The notes: generated by a model from the letters alone, not told the origin. DNA of 14,982 nucleotides from Oribacterium sp. UBA5894 (GCA_002431355.1 DJEQ01000111.1:1-14982), one strand, 5' to 3'. Shown: positions 6,590 through 14,085, counted from the first letter of the stretch. Made by a program: numbers and translations.

Positions 6590-7963
6590 ATGGAAAAGAA
6601 GATCAATCGTATGGCTGGAAACGTGAAGGTCCGCTCCGTCAGTACCTGGAGCATCGTTGCAACGCTCGTTCTTGCAGGATTATGCATCGTGATTTCTCTC
6701 TACGGTGTGACACAGTACGCCGTGCTGCGCTCCGCGATGCAGGATTATATTTCCTGCGAGAATGCCGTACACGAGCTGCAGGCGGGCTCTGATCTTCTGA
6801 CGAAGCAGGTGAGGCTCGCTGCTGCAACCGGAGAAACGCAGTACATCGATGCCTATTTCGAGGAGGCCAATGTCACAAAAAGCCGCGAAAAAGCGGTGAA
6901 TGATCTCCTTGCCCTGGAAGGCAGCTCCTCCGCGGCCATCGAAACCCTGCAGGAGGCACTGGCCGCTTCCGTTGATCTCATGCAGACCGAATATTCCTCC
7001 ATGCGGCTCGTGGAAGAAAGCATTGGCACAGACGACGCTTCCTGGCCACAGGAGCTGAAGGATGCCCGGCTTTCCCCAGAGGACGAGGCGCTCTCCTCGG
7101 CTGACAAGCTGCTCCGCGCGCAGCAGCTCGTGTTCGGTACAGAGTACGAAAATGCAAAGGACATCATTACCGGCGATGTCGATGCCGCCATCGCTTCGCT
7201 TACAGAGGAAATCAATGCGCGACAGAATCATGCGGCGACCATTTTCTCACACGTTTTCCGTCTTCTCATCGCCTGCGTCATGACCTTTGCCATCATGATG
7301 GTGCTTTCCTGTCTGCTGATTCATTTCTGGGTAGCACGTCCTCTGCTCGCCTTTCATAAGGACATTGAAGCCGATACCCTGCTCACCGTCGACGGTGCCT
7401 ATGAGCTTCAGTCCCTAGCCAATACCTACAACCGGATTTATCAGGAAAATGAAGAGCGTCAGCGCCTCATTCGTCATCAGGCGGAGCACGATCCTCTCAC
7501 CGATCTTCTGAACCGTGGCTCCTATGACCGGATCTTTCATCTCTACACCGCGGATCAAAAAAACTTCGCCCTGATTCTCATAGATGTCGATACCTTTAAA
7601 AGTGTCAATGATACCTATGGTCATGCCATCGGTGATGCGATCTTAAAGAAGGTTGCCCATATGATCACGATCACCTTCCGTACCATCGATTACATCTGCC
7701 GCATTGGTGGCGATGAATTCGCCGTGATCATGGTTGAGATGACCAGTGATCTGAACTACACGATCACTGAAAAAATCGATTATATCAATGAGGAGCTCTC
7801 CCACCCGAAGGATGGTCTCCCGGCTGTTTCCATCAGTGTCGGCATTGCCCTGACAGATCGTAAAAATCCGGGAAAGAGCCAGTTCACGGATGCCGACAAC
7901 GCACTGTACCACACAAAGGAGCACGGGAAGTGTGGCTACAGCTTTTATCCGGTTGAGGAGTGA
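6590..7963 (+). CDS. Membrane-bound diguanylate cyclase (GGDEF domain)
   Basis: A 457-residue enzyme that joins two GTP into cyclic di-GMP. Membrane helices at about 20-43 and 223-248 enclose a 180-residue, mostly helical extracellular domain, probably a four-helix-bundle sensor of unknown ligand. A short linker (249-297) leads to the GGDEF domain (about 298-455). This has DPLTDLLNR at 301-309, metal-binding Asp332 in DVDTFKSVND, and the catalytic signature GGDEF at 373-377. The inhibitory I-site RxxD is present as RTID (364-367), exactly five residues before GGDEF, so product feedback is expected. The ribosome site AAAGGT is moderate. The gene converges on the PTS gene with a 7-bp gap. Activity is well supported; the signal it senses is not. 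Confidence 0.94.
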   Translation: MEKKINRMAGNVKVRSVSTWSIVATLVLAGLCIVISLYGVTQYAVLRSAMQDYISCENAVHELQAGSDLLTKQVRLAAATGETQYIDAYFEEANVTKSREKAVNDLLALEGSSSAAIETLQEALAASVDLMQTEYSSMRLVEESIGTDDASWPQELKDARLSPEDEALSSADKLLRAQQLVFGTEYENAKDIITGDVDAAIASLTEEINARQNHAATIFSHVFRLLIACVMTFAIMMVLSCLLIHFWVARPLLAFHKDIEADTLLTVDGAYELQSLANTYNRIYQENEERQRLIRHQAEHDPLTDLLNRGSYDRIFHLYTADQKNFALILIDVDTFKSVNDTYGHAIGDAILKKVAHMITITFRTIDYICRIGGDEFAVIMVEMTSDLNYTITEKIDYINEELSHPKDGLPAVSISVGIALTDRKNPGKSQFTDADNALYHTKEHGKCGYSFYPVEE

Positions 7964-7970
7964 GCGGCTT

Positions 7971-9341
7971 TTATTTCTGCACTTCCTTATACGTCGCATA
8001 GGTCATCACGAAGCTGAGTGCCAGAGCGATGAGCGACCAGACCACTGCAATCAGGATGCCTGTATTGCTGCTCCCTGCCGGATTTGCATAGGCAGCATAG
8101 CCGAAGATCCCGAAGCCCGCAAAGCGGTACGCACGGGCGCCGAAGAGGGTCATGCCGACACCGGTAATGCCACTGACGATGCAGGTGATGATGAAGGTCG
8201 TACGACTCCGCAGGGTGACGCCATAAATTGCCGGTTCGATGATGCCGACCGACGCTGGGAACAGGGATGGGAAGCAGCGCTTCTTGAGCTCGCGATCCTT
8301 CGTCTTTAAGCGAATGGCGAGAATGGCACCGATCTGTGCGAAGTTGCAGCCGAAGGTGCTCGCGAGTGTCGTATCATAGCCAAGCGTTGCAAAGTTGTTC
8401 ATCACAATCGGCAGAACCGCATAGTGAAGACCAAACATCAGCACCAGCTGCCAGATGAGTCCGAGTATGCCACCATAGACCAGCTTGTTCAGATCCTCGA
8501 GCTTTCCAAGCACGAAGGAAAGGATGTGCGTGACCCCCGTTGCGGCCGGTCCGATCACCAGGATCGTCAGCATAAAGGTCACGGTACAGGTGATGAGCGG
8601 TACCGCAAAGGCCCGAATCATCTCCGGAATATAGCGCACATACTTCTGCTCCATCCAGGCTGCGAAGCCGATGGCCACAATGATCGGCACCGCCGTCGTC
8701 GTATAGTCTCCTCCTGGCGGCATGATAACTGGAATCCCGAACAGGGAGTCATGCACCGCCGTCGAGGCTGAAAGCAGATTCGGGTACAGGAGTCCGGCAC
8801 CGATAACGAGGCCCTCCACCACCGGCAGATCAAATCGTTTCGACGCTGTGTAGGCAAGCAGAATCGGCATGTAGTAGAAGAAGCCGTCTGCCAGCGAATA
8901 CAGGATCGTATAGGTTCCGCTCGTGTCACTCAGCACCCCGGCTGCGGCGAGCAGCGGCAGGATTCCCTTCAGGATACCGCAGGCTGCGATCACGCTGTAG
9001 AACGGCGCAAACACGTCGGTCATAATGCTGATAAAATGCTGCAGCGGATTACGATGCACCTTTACCGTCTGTTTCGGCGCTTCTTCACTCGCTGTTCCGA
9101 TATGTGCGGCCTTGCATACCGCCTTATAGACGTCCGCCACATGGGTGCCAATGATGACCTGCGTCTGTCCATAGCTCTTCACCATACCGGCCACACCCTT
9201 GATGGACTTCATCCCCTCTTCGTTGATGAGGCTCTCATCCTTCAAAATGAAGCGAAGACGCGTCACGCAGTGCGTAAGCCCTGCAATGTTCTCCTCTCCA
9301 CCGATTTCCCTTACAATTGCTTCTGCCAGCTCTTCATACAT
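7971..9341 (-). CDS. PTS sugar permease, fused EIIB-EIIC of the glucoside/sucrose class
   Basis: A 456-residue phosphotransferase-system transporter that imports and phosphorylates a sugar at the membrane. The N-terminal EIIB domain (1-80) has the phospho-accepting Cys25 in CVTRLRF, followed by the KGV and QVIIG motifs typical of the glucoside branch. After a short linker, EIIC (about 100-452) has about ten membrane segments, with GGDYTTTAVP (210-219), GLHY (304-307) and the substrate-site motif GIIEPAIYG (366-374), normally G-T/I-EPA. No EIIA domain is fused, and no EIIA gene, glycosidase or antiterminator lies nearby. The sugar (sucrose, trehalose or a beta-glucoside are all possible) cannot be assigned, and EIIA must come from elsewhere. 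It probably has its own promoter just upstream. Confidence 0.93.
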   Translation of the reverse strand: MYEELAEAIVREIGGEENIAGLTHCVTRLRFILKDESLINEEGMKSIKGVAGMVKSYGQTQVIIGTHVADVYKAVCKAAHIGTASEEAPKQTVKVHRNPLQHFISIMTDVFAPFYSVIAACGILKGILPLLAAAGVLSDTSGTYTILYSLADGFFYYMPILLAYTASKRFDLPVVEGLVIGAGLLYPNLLSASTAVHDSLFGIPVIMPPGGDYTTTAVPIIVAIGFAAWMEQKYVRYIPEMIRAFAVPLITCTVTFMLTILVIGPAATGVTHILSFVLGKLEDLNKLVYGGILGLIWQLVLMFGLHYAVLPIVMNNFATLGYDTTLASTFGCNFAQIGAILAIRLKTKDRELKKRCFPSLFPASVGIIEPAIYGVTLRSRTTFIITCIVSGITGVGMTLFGARAYRFAGFGIFGYAAYANPAGSSNTGILIAVVWSLIALALSFVMTYATYKEVQK

Positions 9342-9376
9342 GAAATTTTACACTCTCTTTACATCAGGATAGGTCT

Positions 9377-9385
9377 ATTGTAGCA
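9377..9385 (-). promoter_or_regulatory. Extended -10 promoter element of the PTS gene
   Basis: TGCTACAAT on the minus strand, matching an extended -10 (TGnTATAAT) at eight of its nine positions, about 35 bp before the start codon. No good -35 is seen, which is common for extended -10 promoters. The spacing allows a short 5' leader. Confidence 0.5.
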
Positions 9386-9388
9386 CAG

Positions 9389-9435
9389 GCCTACAGGCAG
9401 GACCACGAAAACTTCAATTCGCGGATCCTGTAGGC
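9389..9435 (-). repeat. 9-bp inverted repeat spanning the kinase stop codon and the PTS promoter
   Basis: GCCTACAGG (9389-9397) and CCTGTAGGC (9427-9435) are perfect inverted copies 29 bp apart. With one bulged base the stem extends by three more pairs. One arm lies in the last codons of the kinase gene, the other directly upstream of the PTS extended -10. It could act as an operator for the PTS gene or as a 3' end structure for the kinase mRNA; there is no T run for ordinary termination. Confidence 0.4.
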
Positions 9436-11060
9436 TGCTTCAGCTGTTGCAGCACGAGCTTCAGATTCTTTAGCTCAAGTGGCTTCGCAATATGGGCATT
9501 CATTCCTGCTGCGAGACATCGTTCTGCATCTTCCGTAAAGGCATTGGCCGTCATGGCAATCATCGGAATTTTCTTTCCGAGTGGATTATGACTGCTTCGT
9601 ATGGCTTTCGCTGCTTCATATCCGTTCATCACCGGCATCTGTATATCCATAAGGATCGCATCGTATTCTCCCTCCTGGACGGATTCAAAGGCTTCTGCCA
9701 GCAGCTTGCCGTTTTCATAGATCACGCACTGCGCGCCCTCCATCTCCAGCAGTGCTGTGAGAATTTCCGCGTTTAATGCATTGTCCTCTGCACACAGGAA
9801 TTTCATGCCCTGCAGCTGGACCGGAGTCTGCTGCCCCGCATCTGTCTGTCCCTTGGTCTGAGTTTCCGCACACATCTCAAACGGCAGCTCAACATAAAAC
9901 GTACTGCCCTTTCCAGGTGTACTGTCCACCCGAATGCTTCCACCCATCGCGTCAACCAGTCTTTTCGTAATCGCCATGCCGAGACCTGTGCCCTGAATTT
10001 CTTTCACCTCCGATTCCGCACGTGAAAACGCATCGAAAATGTGGTGAAGGAATTCTTCGGACATGCCCATGCCACTGTCCTTCACGATGAATTCATAGCG
10101 CTTTTCTCGGGCAGTACCTTCCTTTTCATGGATCTCGAGGCCAATGCTTCCACCTTCGTTCGTGTATTTGACAGCATTGGAAAAAAGATTCATGAGAATC
10201 TGACGGAATCGTACCGGATCCCCCGTGACGGTACTGAAATCCTTACAGTCACACTGTACCGACAGCTCCTGCTTTCTTTCAAGCATCTGCGGCTTTATAA
10301 TATTGACCACCTGCTCAATCTGTACGCCAACATTCATGGGATCCGCGCACAGCTCCAGTGATCCATTTTCAATTTTACTGAAATCCAGGATGTCATTGAT
10401 GAGATCCAGAAGATAATGACTGGCGGACTGAAGCTTCGCAATATAGTTTTTCAGCAGCTCCGGATTCCCGACCTGATGCTGCATCAGTTCACTGAGGCCC
10501 ACAATCGCATTCATCGGTGTACGGATATCATGACTCATATTGGCCAGGAAGCGGGTCTTGGAGAGACTCGCCTGCTCGGCCAGTATCCTCGCTTCATCGA
10601 GCTTCGCGTTAATTTCCTTATTTTCCTGTAAGGCAAGCTCCAGCTGCCGATTGCTGCGGGTCAGTCTTCTCTTCGCATCGACGAGCTGATTGTTCATCTG
10701 CTGAATCATGAAGTATTCATTATGAAACAGGCCGAAAATATGGTCTTCCGCCCATGCTCTGAATTCCGCATAGGCGGCACCGAATTCGAGAAATTCCTGA
10801 TCGCTGTGAATCGTTGCAATGACGATCAGATCCGCCTCCTGATAAGCACGAATGACGGCTGGCAATGTCCGTTTCTGCTCCGTAAAGCTCAGCTCCGCCG
10901 TATACTGTTCTTCCTTTTTCTGCCCAGTGTTTCTTTTTACAGAGACCTGCCCGCGGAGACTCTCTCCCTCCTGTAGATGGAGTTCCGGGCTGCACTGCTT
11001 TATTCTTTTAATGTTCCACTGCTTATCACATAATAGAGCCGCATAGATCATCGATTCCAC
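9414..11060 (-). CDS. Soluble hybrid histidine kinase with C-terminal receiver domain
   Basis: A 548-residue kinase without membrane segments. Residues 1-110 are an unrecognised N-terminal domain, followed by a coiled coil (about 115-165). Next comes HisKA with His177 in FLANMSHDIRTP, then an ATPase domain with the N box around Asn295, DSGMG (328-332) and GTGLG (357-361). A receiver domain (about 418-540) has an acidic pocket, phospho-acceptor Asp472 in LMDIQMP and Lys526. There is no Hpt or DNA-binding domain, so phosphate must leave through another protein. It is 70 bp downstream of the cobalamin-binding gene with no terminator, so it probably responds to that protein. The start is a GTG at 11060, three bases after GAGGAG; an in-frame ATG at 11051 is 12 bases after it. 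Both spacings are imperfect. Confidence 0.93.
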   Translation of the reverse strand: MESMIYAALLCDKQWNIKRIKQCSPELHLQEGESLRGQVSVKRNTGQKKEEQYTAELSFTEQKRTLPAVIRAYQEADLIVIATIHSDQEFLEFGAAYAEFRAWAEDHIFGLFHNEYFMIQQMNNQLVDAKRRLTRSNRQLELALQENKEINAKLDEARILAEQASLSKTRFLANMSHDIRTPMNAIVGLSELMQHQVGNPELLKNYIAKLQSASHYLLDLINDILDFSKIENGSLELCADPMNVGVQIEQVVNIIKPQMLERKQELSVQCDCKDFSTVTGDPVRFRQILMNLFSNAVKYTNEGGSIGLEIHEKEGTAREKRYEFIVKDSGMGMSEEFLHHIFDAFSRAESEVKEIQGTGLGMAITKRLVDAMGGSIRVDSTPGKGSTFYVELPFEMCAETQTKGQTDAGQQTPVQLQGMKFLCAEDNALNAEILTALLEMEGAQCVIYENGKLLAEAFESVQEGEYDAILMDIQMPVMNGYEAAKAIRSSHNPLGKKIPMIAMTANAFTEDAERCLAAGMNAHIAKPLELKNLKLVLQQLKQPTGSAN

Positions 11061-11130
11061 AAGCTCCTCTCGCGTCTTTCTTTTTCACAGGTTTCTGAAA
11101 ATAGACCGAACAGATCGCGTCGCGCTGTTT

Positions 11131-12186
11131 TCACGCACAGATTTCATTGGCTCTTGCGAGAAGCTCGCGCGCATCCTTCGTAAAAATATCCACCGGCCAC
11201 TTTTTCCATAGGTCGTCTGTACTTTCGAACGCCTTGCCACCTACGGCCACTTTAATATCTGGAAATTCCTGCTTGATTTCTCTTACGGCCTTTTCGCAAT
11301 CCATGAGGTGCTGCGGCATGGATACCGAAAGCGTCACAAGATCCGGGTGATTGTTTCGTACCGATTCCAGGATATACTCTACCGGAACCGCTGCTCCCAG
11401 GAAGATGCTGTCCCAGCCATGGTTCTCAAAAAGATCGGTAATGATGCGTGCACCCATTTCATGGAGCTCCATCCCCGGACAGACGCTCAGAATGGTTTTA
11501 TCTCTTCTCTTTCCATCAAACAGCTGATCATACATCTGTGCCATGGCCATCTGCGTAACGGAGGTACAGTAATGCTCCATGTCCACGGTGATATCTGCGG
11601 TATGCCAGAGCTCACCAACCCGTTTCATGCTTTCAGAAAGAATTTCCACATAAACATCATCCAGGTCGATTCCCTGCTCCACATAGCTGTGAATGAGGCC
11701 GATGGCTTTTCTCGTGTCTCTCTGAAACAGGCAGTCCATATATTCATCGATTTCTTTTTCATATTTCGACGCTGCTTTCGGATGCGGATCCGGTCTGTAT
11801 GCACGAATGCTCTGCTGCGCCTCTTCCATAATCTCCTGCAGCCTTTTCTGCTTGTCCATGCTGACGACATCCGGAATCGCGTTCTTAATGGACTCGAGAT
11901 GAAAAAGCACATACTCCCGCGTCTGCTCCGGCGTAAAGCGATGCTTATGGATCCCGACCATCAGCTCGTACAGCCATATGGCGTAGGTATTCATGATCTT
12001 CTTCTCGCCCAGTACATAGCTGGTATACAGATAATCAATATTGTATCGGGTATCTCTGTAAATAATTTTTCGAACCCGTTCACTTAAAGCTTTAAAGTAT
12101 TCTTCCTTCGCTTGGCTTTCTCTTTCATAGGAAGCCTCGACAAGATGCTCAAACTCGGACTCATACTCCATCCAAAGCAGACTCAT
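11131..12186 (-). CDS. Cobalamin-binding signalling protein with CarH/LitR-type photoreceptor motifs
   Basis: A 351-residue soluble protein. Residues 1-140 are an unrecognised, mostly helical region. Residues about 145-225 form the helical cap over cobalamin, and about 230-345 the Rossmann-like B12 domain. The cap holds Trp194, His195, Glu204 and His205, the Wx9EH motif of B12 photoreceptors. The B12 domain has ExHxxG at 240-245, with His242 as probable lower axial ligand, then LGAAVP, LVTLS and GGKAF. Corrinoid methyltransferases instead usually carry DxHxxG-KN and sit beside methyltransferase genes, which are absent here. Known CarH proteins repress DNA through a MerR domain; this one has none, so it likely acts by protein contact, most simply with the kinase encoded next. 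GGAGGAG lies 8 bases before the ATG. Cobalamin binding is well supported; light sensing is inferred. Confidence 0.9.
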   Translation of the reverse strand: MSLLWMEYESEFEHLVEASYERESQAKEEYFKALSERVRKIIYRDTRYNIDYLYTSYVLGEKKIMNTYAIWLYELMVGIHKHRFTPEQTREYVLFHLESIKNAIPDVVSMDKQKRLQEIMEEAQQSIRAYRPDPHPKAASKYEKEIDEYMDCLFQRDTRKAIGLIHSYVEQGIDLDDVYVEILSESMKRVGELWHTADITVDMEHYCTSVTQMAMAQMYDQLFDGKRRDKTILSVCPGMELHEMGARIITDLFENHGWDSIFLGAAVPVEYILESVRNNHPDLVTLSVSMPQHLMDCEKAVREIKQEFPDIKVAVGGKAFESTDDLWKKWPVDIFTKDARELLARANEICA

Positions 12187-12212
12187 TCTGGTGACTCCTC
12201 CGTTCTCTCTTC

Positions 12213-12231
12213 CTGTAGCGCATATCTACAG
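12213..12231 (-). repeat. Short inverted repeat upstream of the cobalamin-binding gene
   Basis: CTGTAG-7 bp-CTACAG, a perfect 6-bp inverted repeat 27 bp before the ATG and just upstream of its ribosome site. It could be a weak mRNA hairpin or a protein site. There is no T run, so it should not stop read-through from the HD-GYP gene. Confidence 0.3.
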
Positions 12232-12240
12232 TGTACTCAT

Positions 12241-12300
12241 TTATAAAACCATCAGCACGGTACCCGCAGCAATCAGGATGCAGCCGATCAGAGACTTCAT
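12241..12300 (-). CDS. Possible 19-residue hydrophobic small protein
   Basis: An ATG-to-TAA frame encoding MKSLIGCILIAAGTVLMVL, a single membrane-helix-like peptide with a basic start, lies in the gap between the HD-GYP and cobalamin-binding genes. No convincing ribosome site precedes it. It could be a small membrane protein, a leader peptide or a chance frame. I do not recognise a family. Confidence 0.25.
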   Translation of the reverse strand: MKSLIGCILIAAGTVLMVL

Positions 12301-12322
12301 GGTAAAATCATATCAGACCATC

Positions 12323-13588
12323 TCAACCACCACTGTATTTTTTCGTTTTTTTGCCCGATACAGAAGCTCCCCCTGACCTTCCGAAGCATATTCTCATTTT
12401 TCTGGAAATGTCCGCATCGATAAAGCCCTTTGCCGCCATGTCGTCCAACATATCGCAGGTCTGTTCATGAGATAAACCTTTTTTGTATGGGCGGTCCTCA
12501 GTCAGAGCCTGATAGATATCCACACAGGCCATGATCCGTTCCGGCTCATTCAGCTCCGCAGCCGTTTTTCCAAACGGATATCCTCTTCCATTCAGCTTTT
12601 CATGATGGAAGGCTGCCCAGTCCCGGATTTCTTCAAAATCATGAACCTCCGACAGAATCAGGTAGGTGAAGCCTGCATGGTTTTTCATTCTGGAAAACTC
12701 CTCGTCTGTAAGCTTGTCCGGCTTTTCCAGAATATCATTGCCAATGGCCATTTTTCCGATGTCATGCAGAGCGCCTGCCAGGTACATTTTCTGTACGTCC
12801 ATGTCACTGTAGCCGATGTACCTTGCATAAGCAGCCGCTTTTTCAGCCACACCGATCGAGTGGCGGCTTGTAAAGGAAGATTTGTAGTCAACGATGCGCG
12901 CGAAGAAATCTGCAACATGTTTGCAGGTTTCCAGATCCACTGTATACTTTTCTCTCGGAACCATCTCCCAGAGTCTGGATTCCAGATTGTCTTCACTTAA
13001 TGCCGTAAAGTCTTCCTTTGAGAAGGCTTTATAAAACGCCTCGATGCACTCTTCATCAAAGAGATGTGTCCTGTTTTTCGAAAGATATCGCTCGACCATC
13101 TCCCAGCTCTCATCCGGCATTTCTTTTCGGCTTCCAATGATATCCACCATATCTGCAAAGTGGATAATTCTCGCAAAGAGCGGAATTTCCTGCCAGGTCT
13201 TGTGAAAGGGTCCTGTTCCGTCTGCATTCTCATGATGATACAGAATAACATTCGAAACATCCGTTTTAAATGGAAGACACGCGATATTTTTTTCACCGTA
13301 AACGCAATGAAGATTGCTTTTATCCTGTGCATTCTCCTGTTCAGACTGCGCCTGGAGCTCTTCCGAAATATACTGTGTCAATGCATTATCATGCAGGAGG
13401 GCGCAGATGGCCAGATCCTGCAGTGCATCTCCCTGAATCGCCCAGTATTCTGCCATGCGCACGCTGATATAGGCGACTCTTTTCCCGTGCCTGCTTTTGA
13501 TATGGACGAGCTCCGCTTCGATGCAGTCCAATGCATACGAAAAAGCTCCCGCAAGCCCAACGATATCAATACTCAGTGTTTCATTCAT
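12323..13588 (-). CDS. Tandem HD / HD-GYP protein, probable c-di-GMP phosphodiesterase
   Basis: A 421-residue soluble protein with two HD domains. The C-terminal one (about 238-405) is a canonical HD-GYP: His243, HDIGK (275-279), His304, HHE (328-330) and GRGYP (334-338). This predicts hydrolysis of cyclic di-GMP. The N-terminal one (about 30-160) keeps His34, His66-Asp67, His118-His119 and Asp146, but has HDNAL for HDIGK and GTGPF where GYP belongs. It is therefore probably a regulatory or altered-substrate copy. There is no receiver or sensor domain, so control must come through partners. A moderate AGGAAGAG site precedes the ATG. The gene is the second of a likely operon, 49 bp after the ArsC/Spx-like gene and 136 bp before the cobalamin-binding gene, with no terminator on either side. 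Confidence 0.9.
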   Translation of the reverse strand: MNETLSIDIVGLAGAFSYALDCIEAELVHIKSRHGKRVAYISVRMAEYWAIQGDALQDLAICALLHDNALTQYISEELQAQSEQENAQDKSNLHCVYGEKNIACLPFKTDVSNVILYHHENADGTGPFHKTWQEIPLFARIIHFADMVDIIGSRKEMPDESWEMVERYLSKNRTHLFDEECIEAFYKAFSKEDFTALSEDNLESRLWEMVPREKYTVDLETCKHVADFFARIVDYKSSFTSRHSIGVAEKAAAYARYIGYSDMDVQKMYLAGALHDIGKMAIGNDILEKPDKLTDEEFSRMKNHAGFTYLILSEVHDFEEIRDWAAFHHEKLNGRGYPFGKTAAELNEPERIMACVDIYQALTEDRPYKKGLSHEQTCDMLDDMAAKGFIDADISRKMRICFGRSGGASVSGKKTKKYSGG

Positions 13589-13637
13589 ACATCTCTTCCT
13601 GTTCTATCTTGAGTTTGTTTTTTGTGGTTCACTCTTT

Positions 13638-13985
13638 CTATTGAACAGTCCAGCCCTTCCACACTTCCGGCTGATATCCAAGTGTCGACTGCTTTCCATT
13701 CCGGACCACCGGCGTCCGGATCACCTGTGGGTTTTCCAGCACCTTGTGAAGCTTATCCTCTTCCGCCGTATACCTGATGAGTGCCAGCAGATCCTGATCC
13801 TTACCGTCCCACTGAATCATCTGTTCCAGACCACCCTGTGCCTGCGCGACGGAAAGGAATTCGCCCTTGCTCATGCCCTTTTCCTTCATATCCACAAGCT
13901 GGTACCGGATTCCACGCTCCTTAAAGAAGCGCTCAGCCTTCTTCGTATCATTGCACTTCTTCGTGCCGAAAATCTGTATGTTCAT
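13638..13985 (-). CDS. ArsC/Spx-family thioredoxin-fold protein
   Basis: A 115-residue protein of the ArsC/Spx family: N-terminal MNIQIFGTKKCNDT with a single active-site Cys11 (CxxT, not the CxxC of redox-switch Spx proteins), then IRTPVV with the conserved Arg90 and cis-Pro92, and LGYQPEVW near the end. Members with one cysteine include glutaredoxin-linked arsenate reductases and uncharacterised YffB-like proteins. No arsenic-resistance genes are nearby, so arsenate reduction is not established. GAGGAG lies 6 bases before the ATG. It has a good promoter and is probably the first gene of the signalling operon that follows, although it may simply be an upstream neighbour. Confidence 0.85.
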   Translation of the reverse strand: MNIQIFGTKKCNDTKKAERFFKERGIRYQLVDMKEKGMSKGEFLSVAQAQGGLEQMIQWDGKDQDLLALIRYTAEEDKLHKVLENPQVIRTPVVRNGKQSTLGYQPEVWKGWTVQ

Positions 13986-14049
13986 CGATGACTCCTCATT
14001 CTACCTGCTTTTTCTTCATGTTAGAATTCACTTCCAAGGTTTTACTTTG

Positions 14050-14078
14050 GATATAGCATGTCCTTCCGGCTCTGTAAA
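14050..14078 (-). promoter_or_regulatory. Promoter for the ArsC/Spx-like gene and probable signalling operon
   Basis: On the minus strand TTTACA (14078-14073), a 17-bp spacer and TATATC (14055-14050), with TG one base upstream of the -10 (TGCTATATC), give a good extended vegetative promoter. It lies about 65 bp before the start codon. The left copy of the repeat flanking the toxin-antitoxin module (14086-14099) ends eight bases upstream of the -35. Confidence 0.6.
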
Positions 14079-14085
14079 GCACTAC

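Noticed and set aside
11131..12186. Corrinoid protein of a methyltransferase system (MtaC/MtbC type)
   Set aside because: The axial motif is ExHxxG and the cap has Wx9EH, both of photoreceptor type. No methyltransferase or reactivase gene is nearby. It is kept only as the main alternative.
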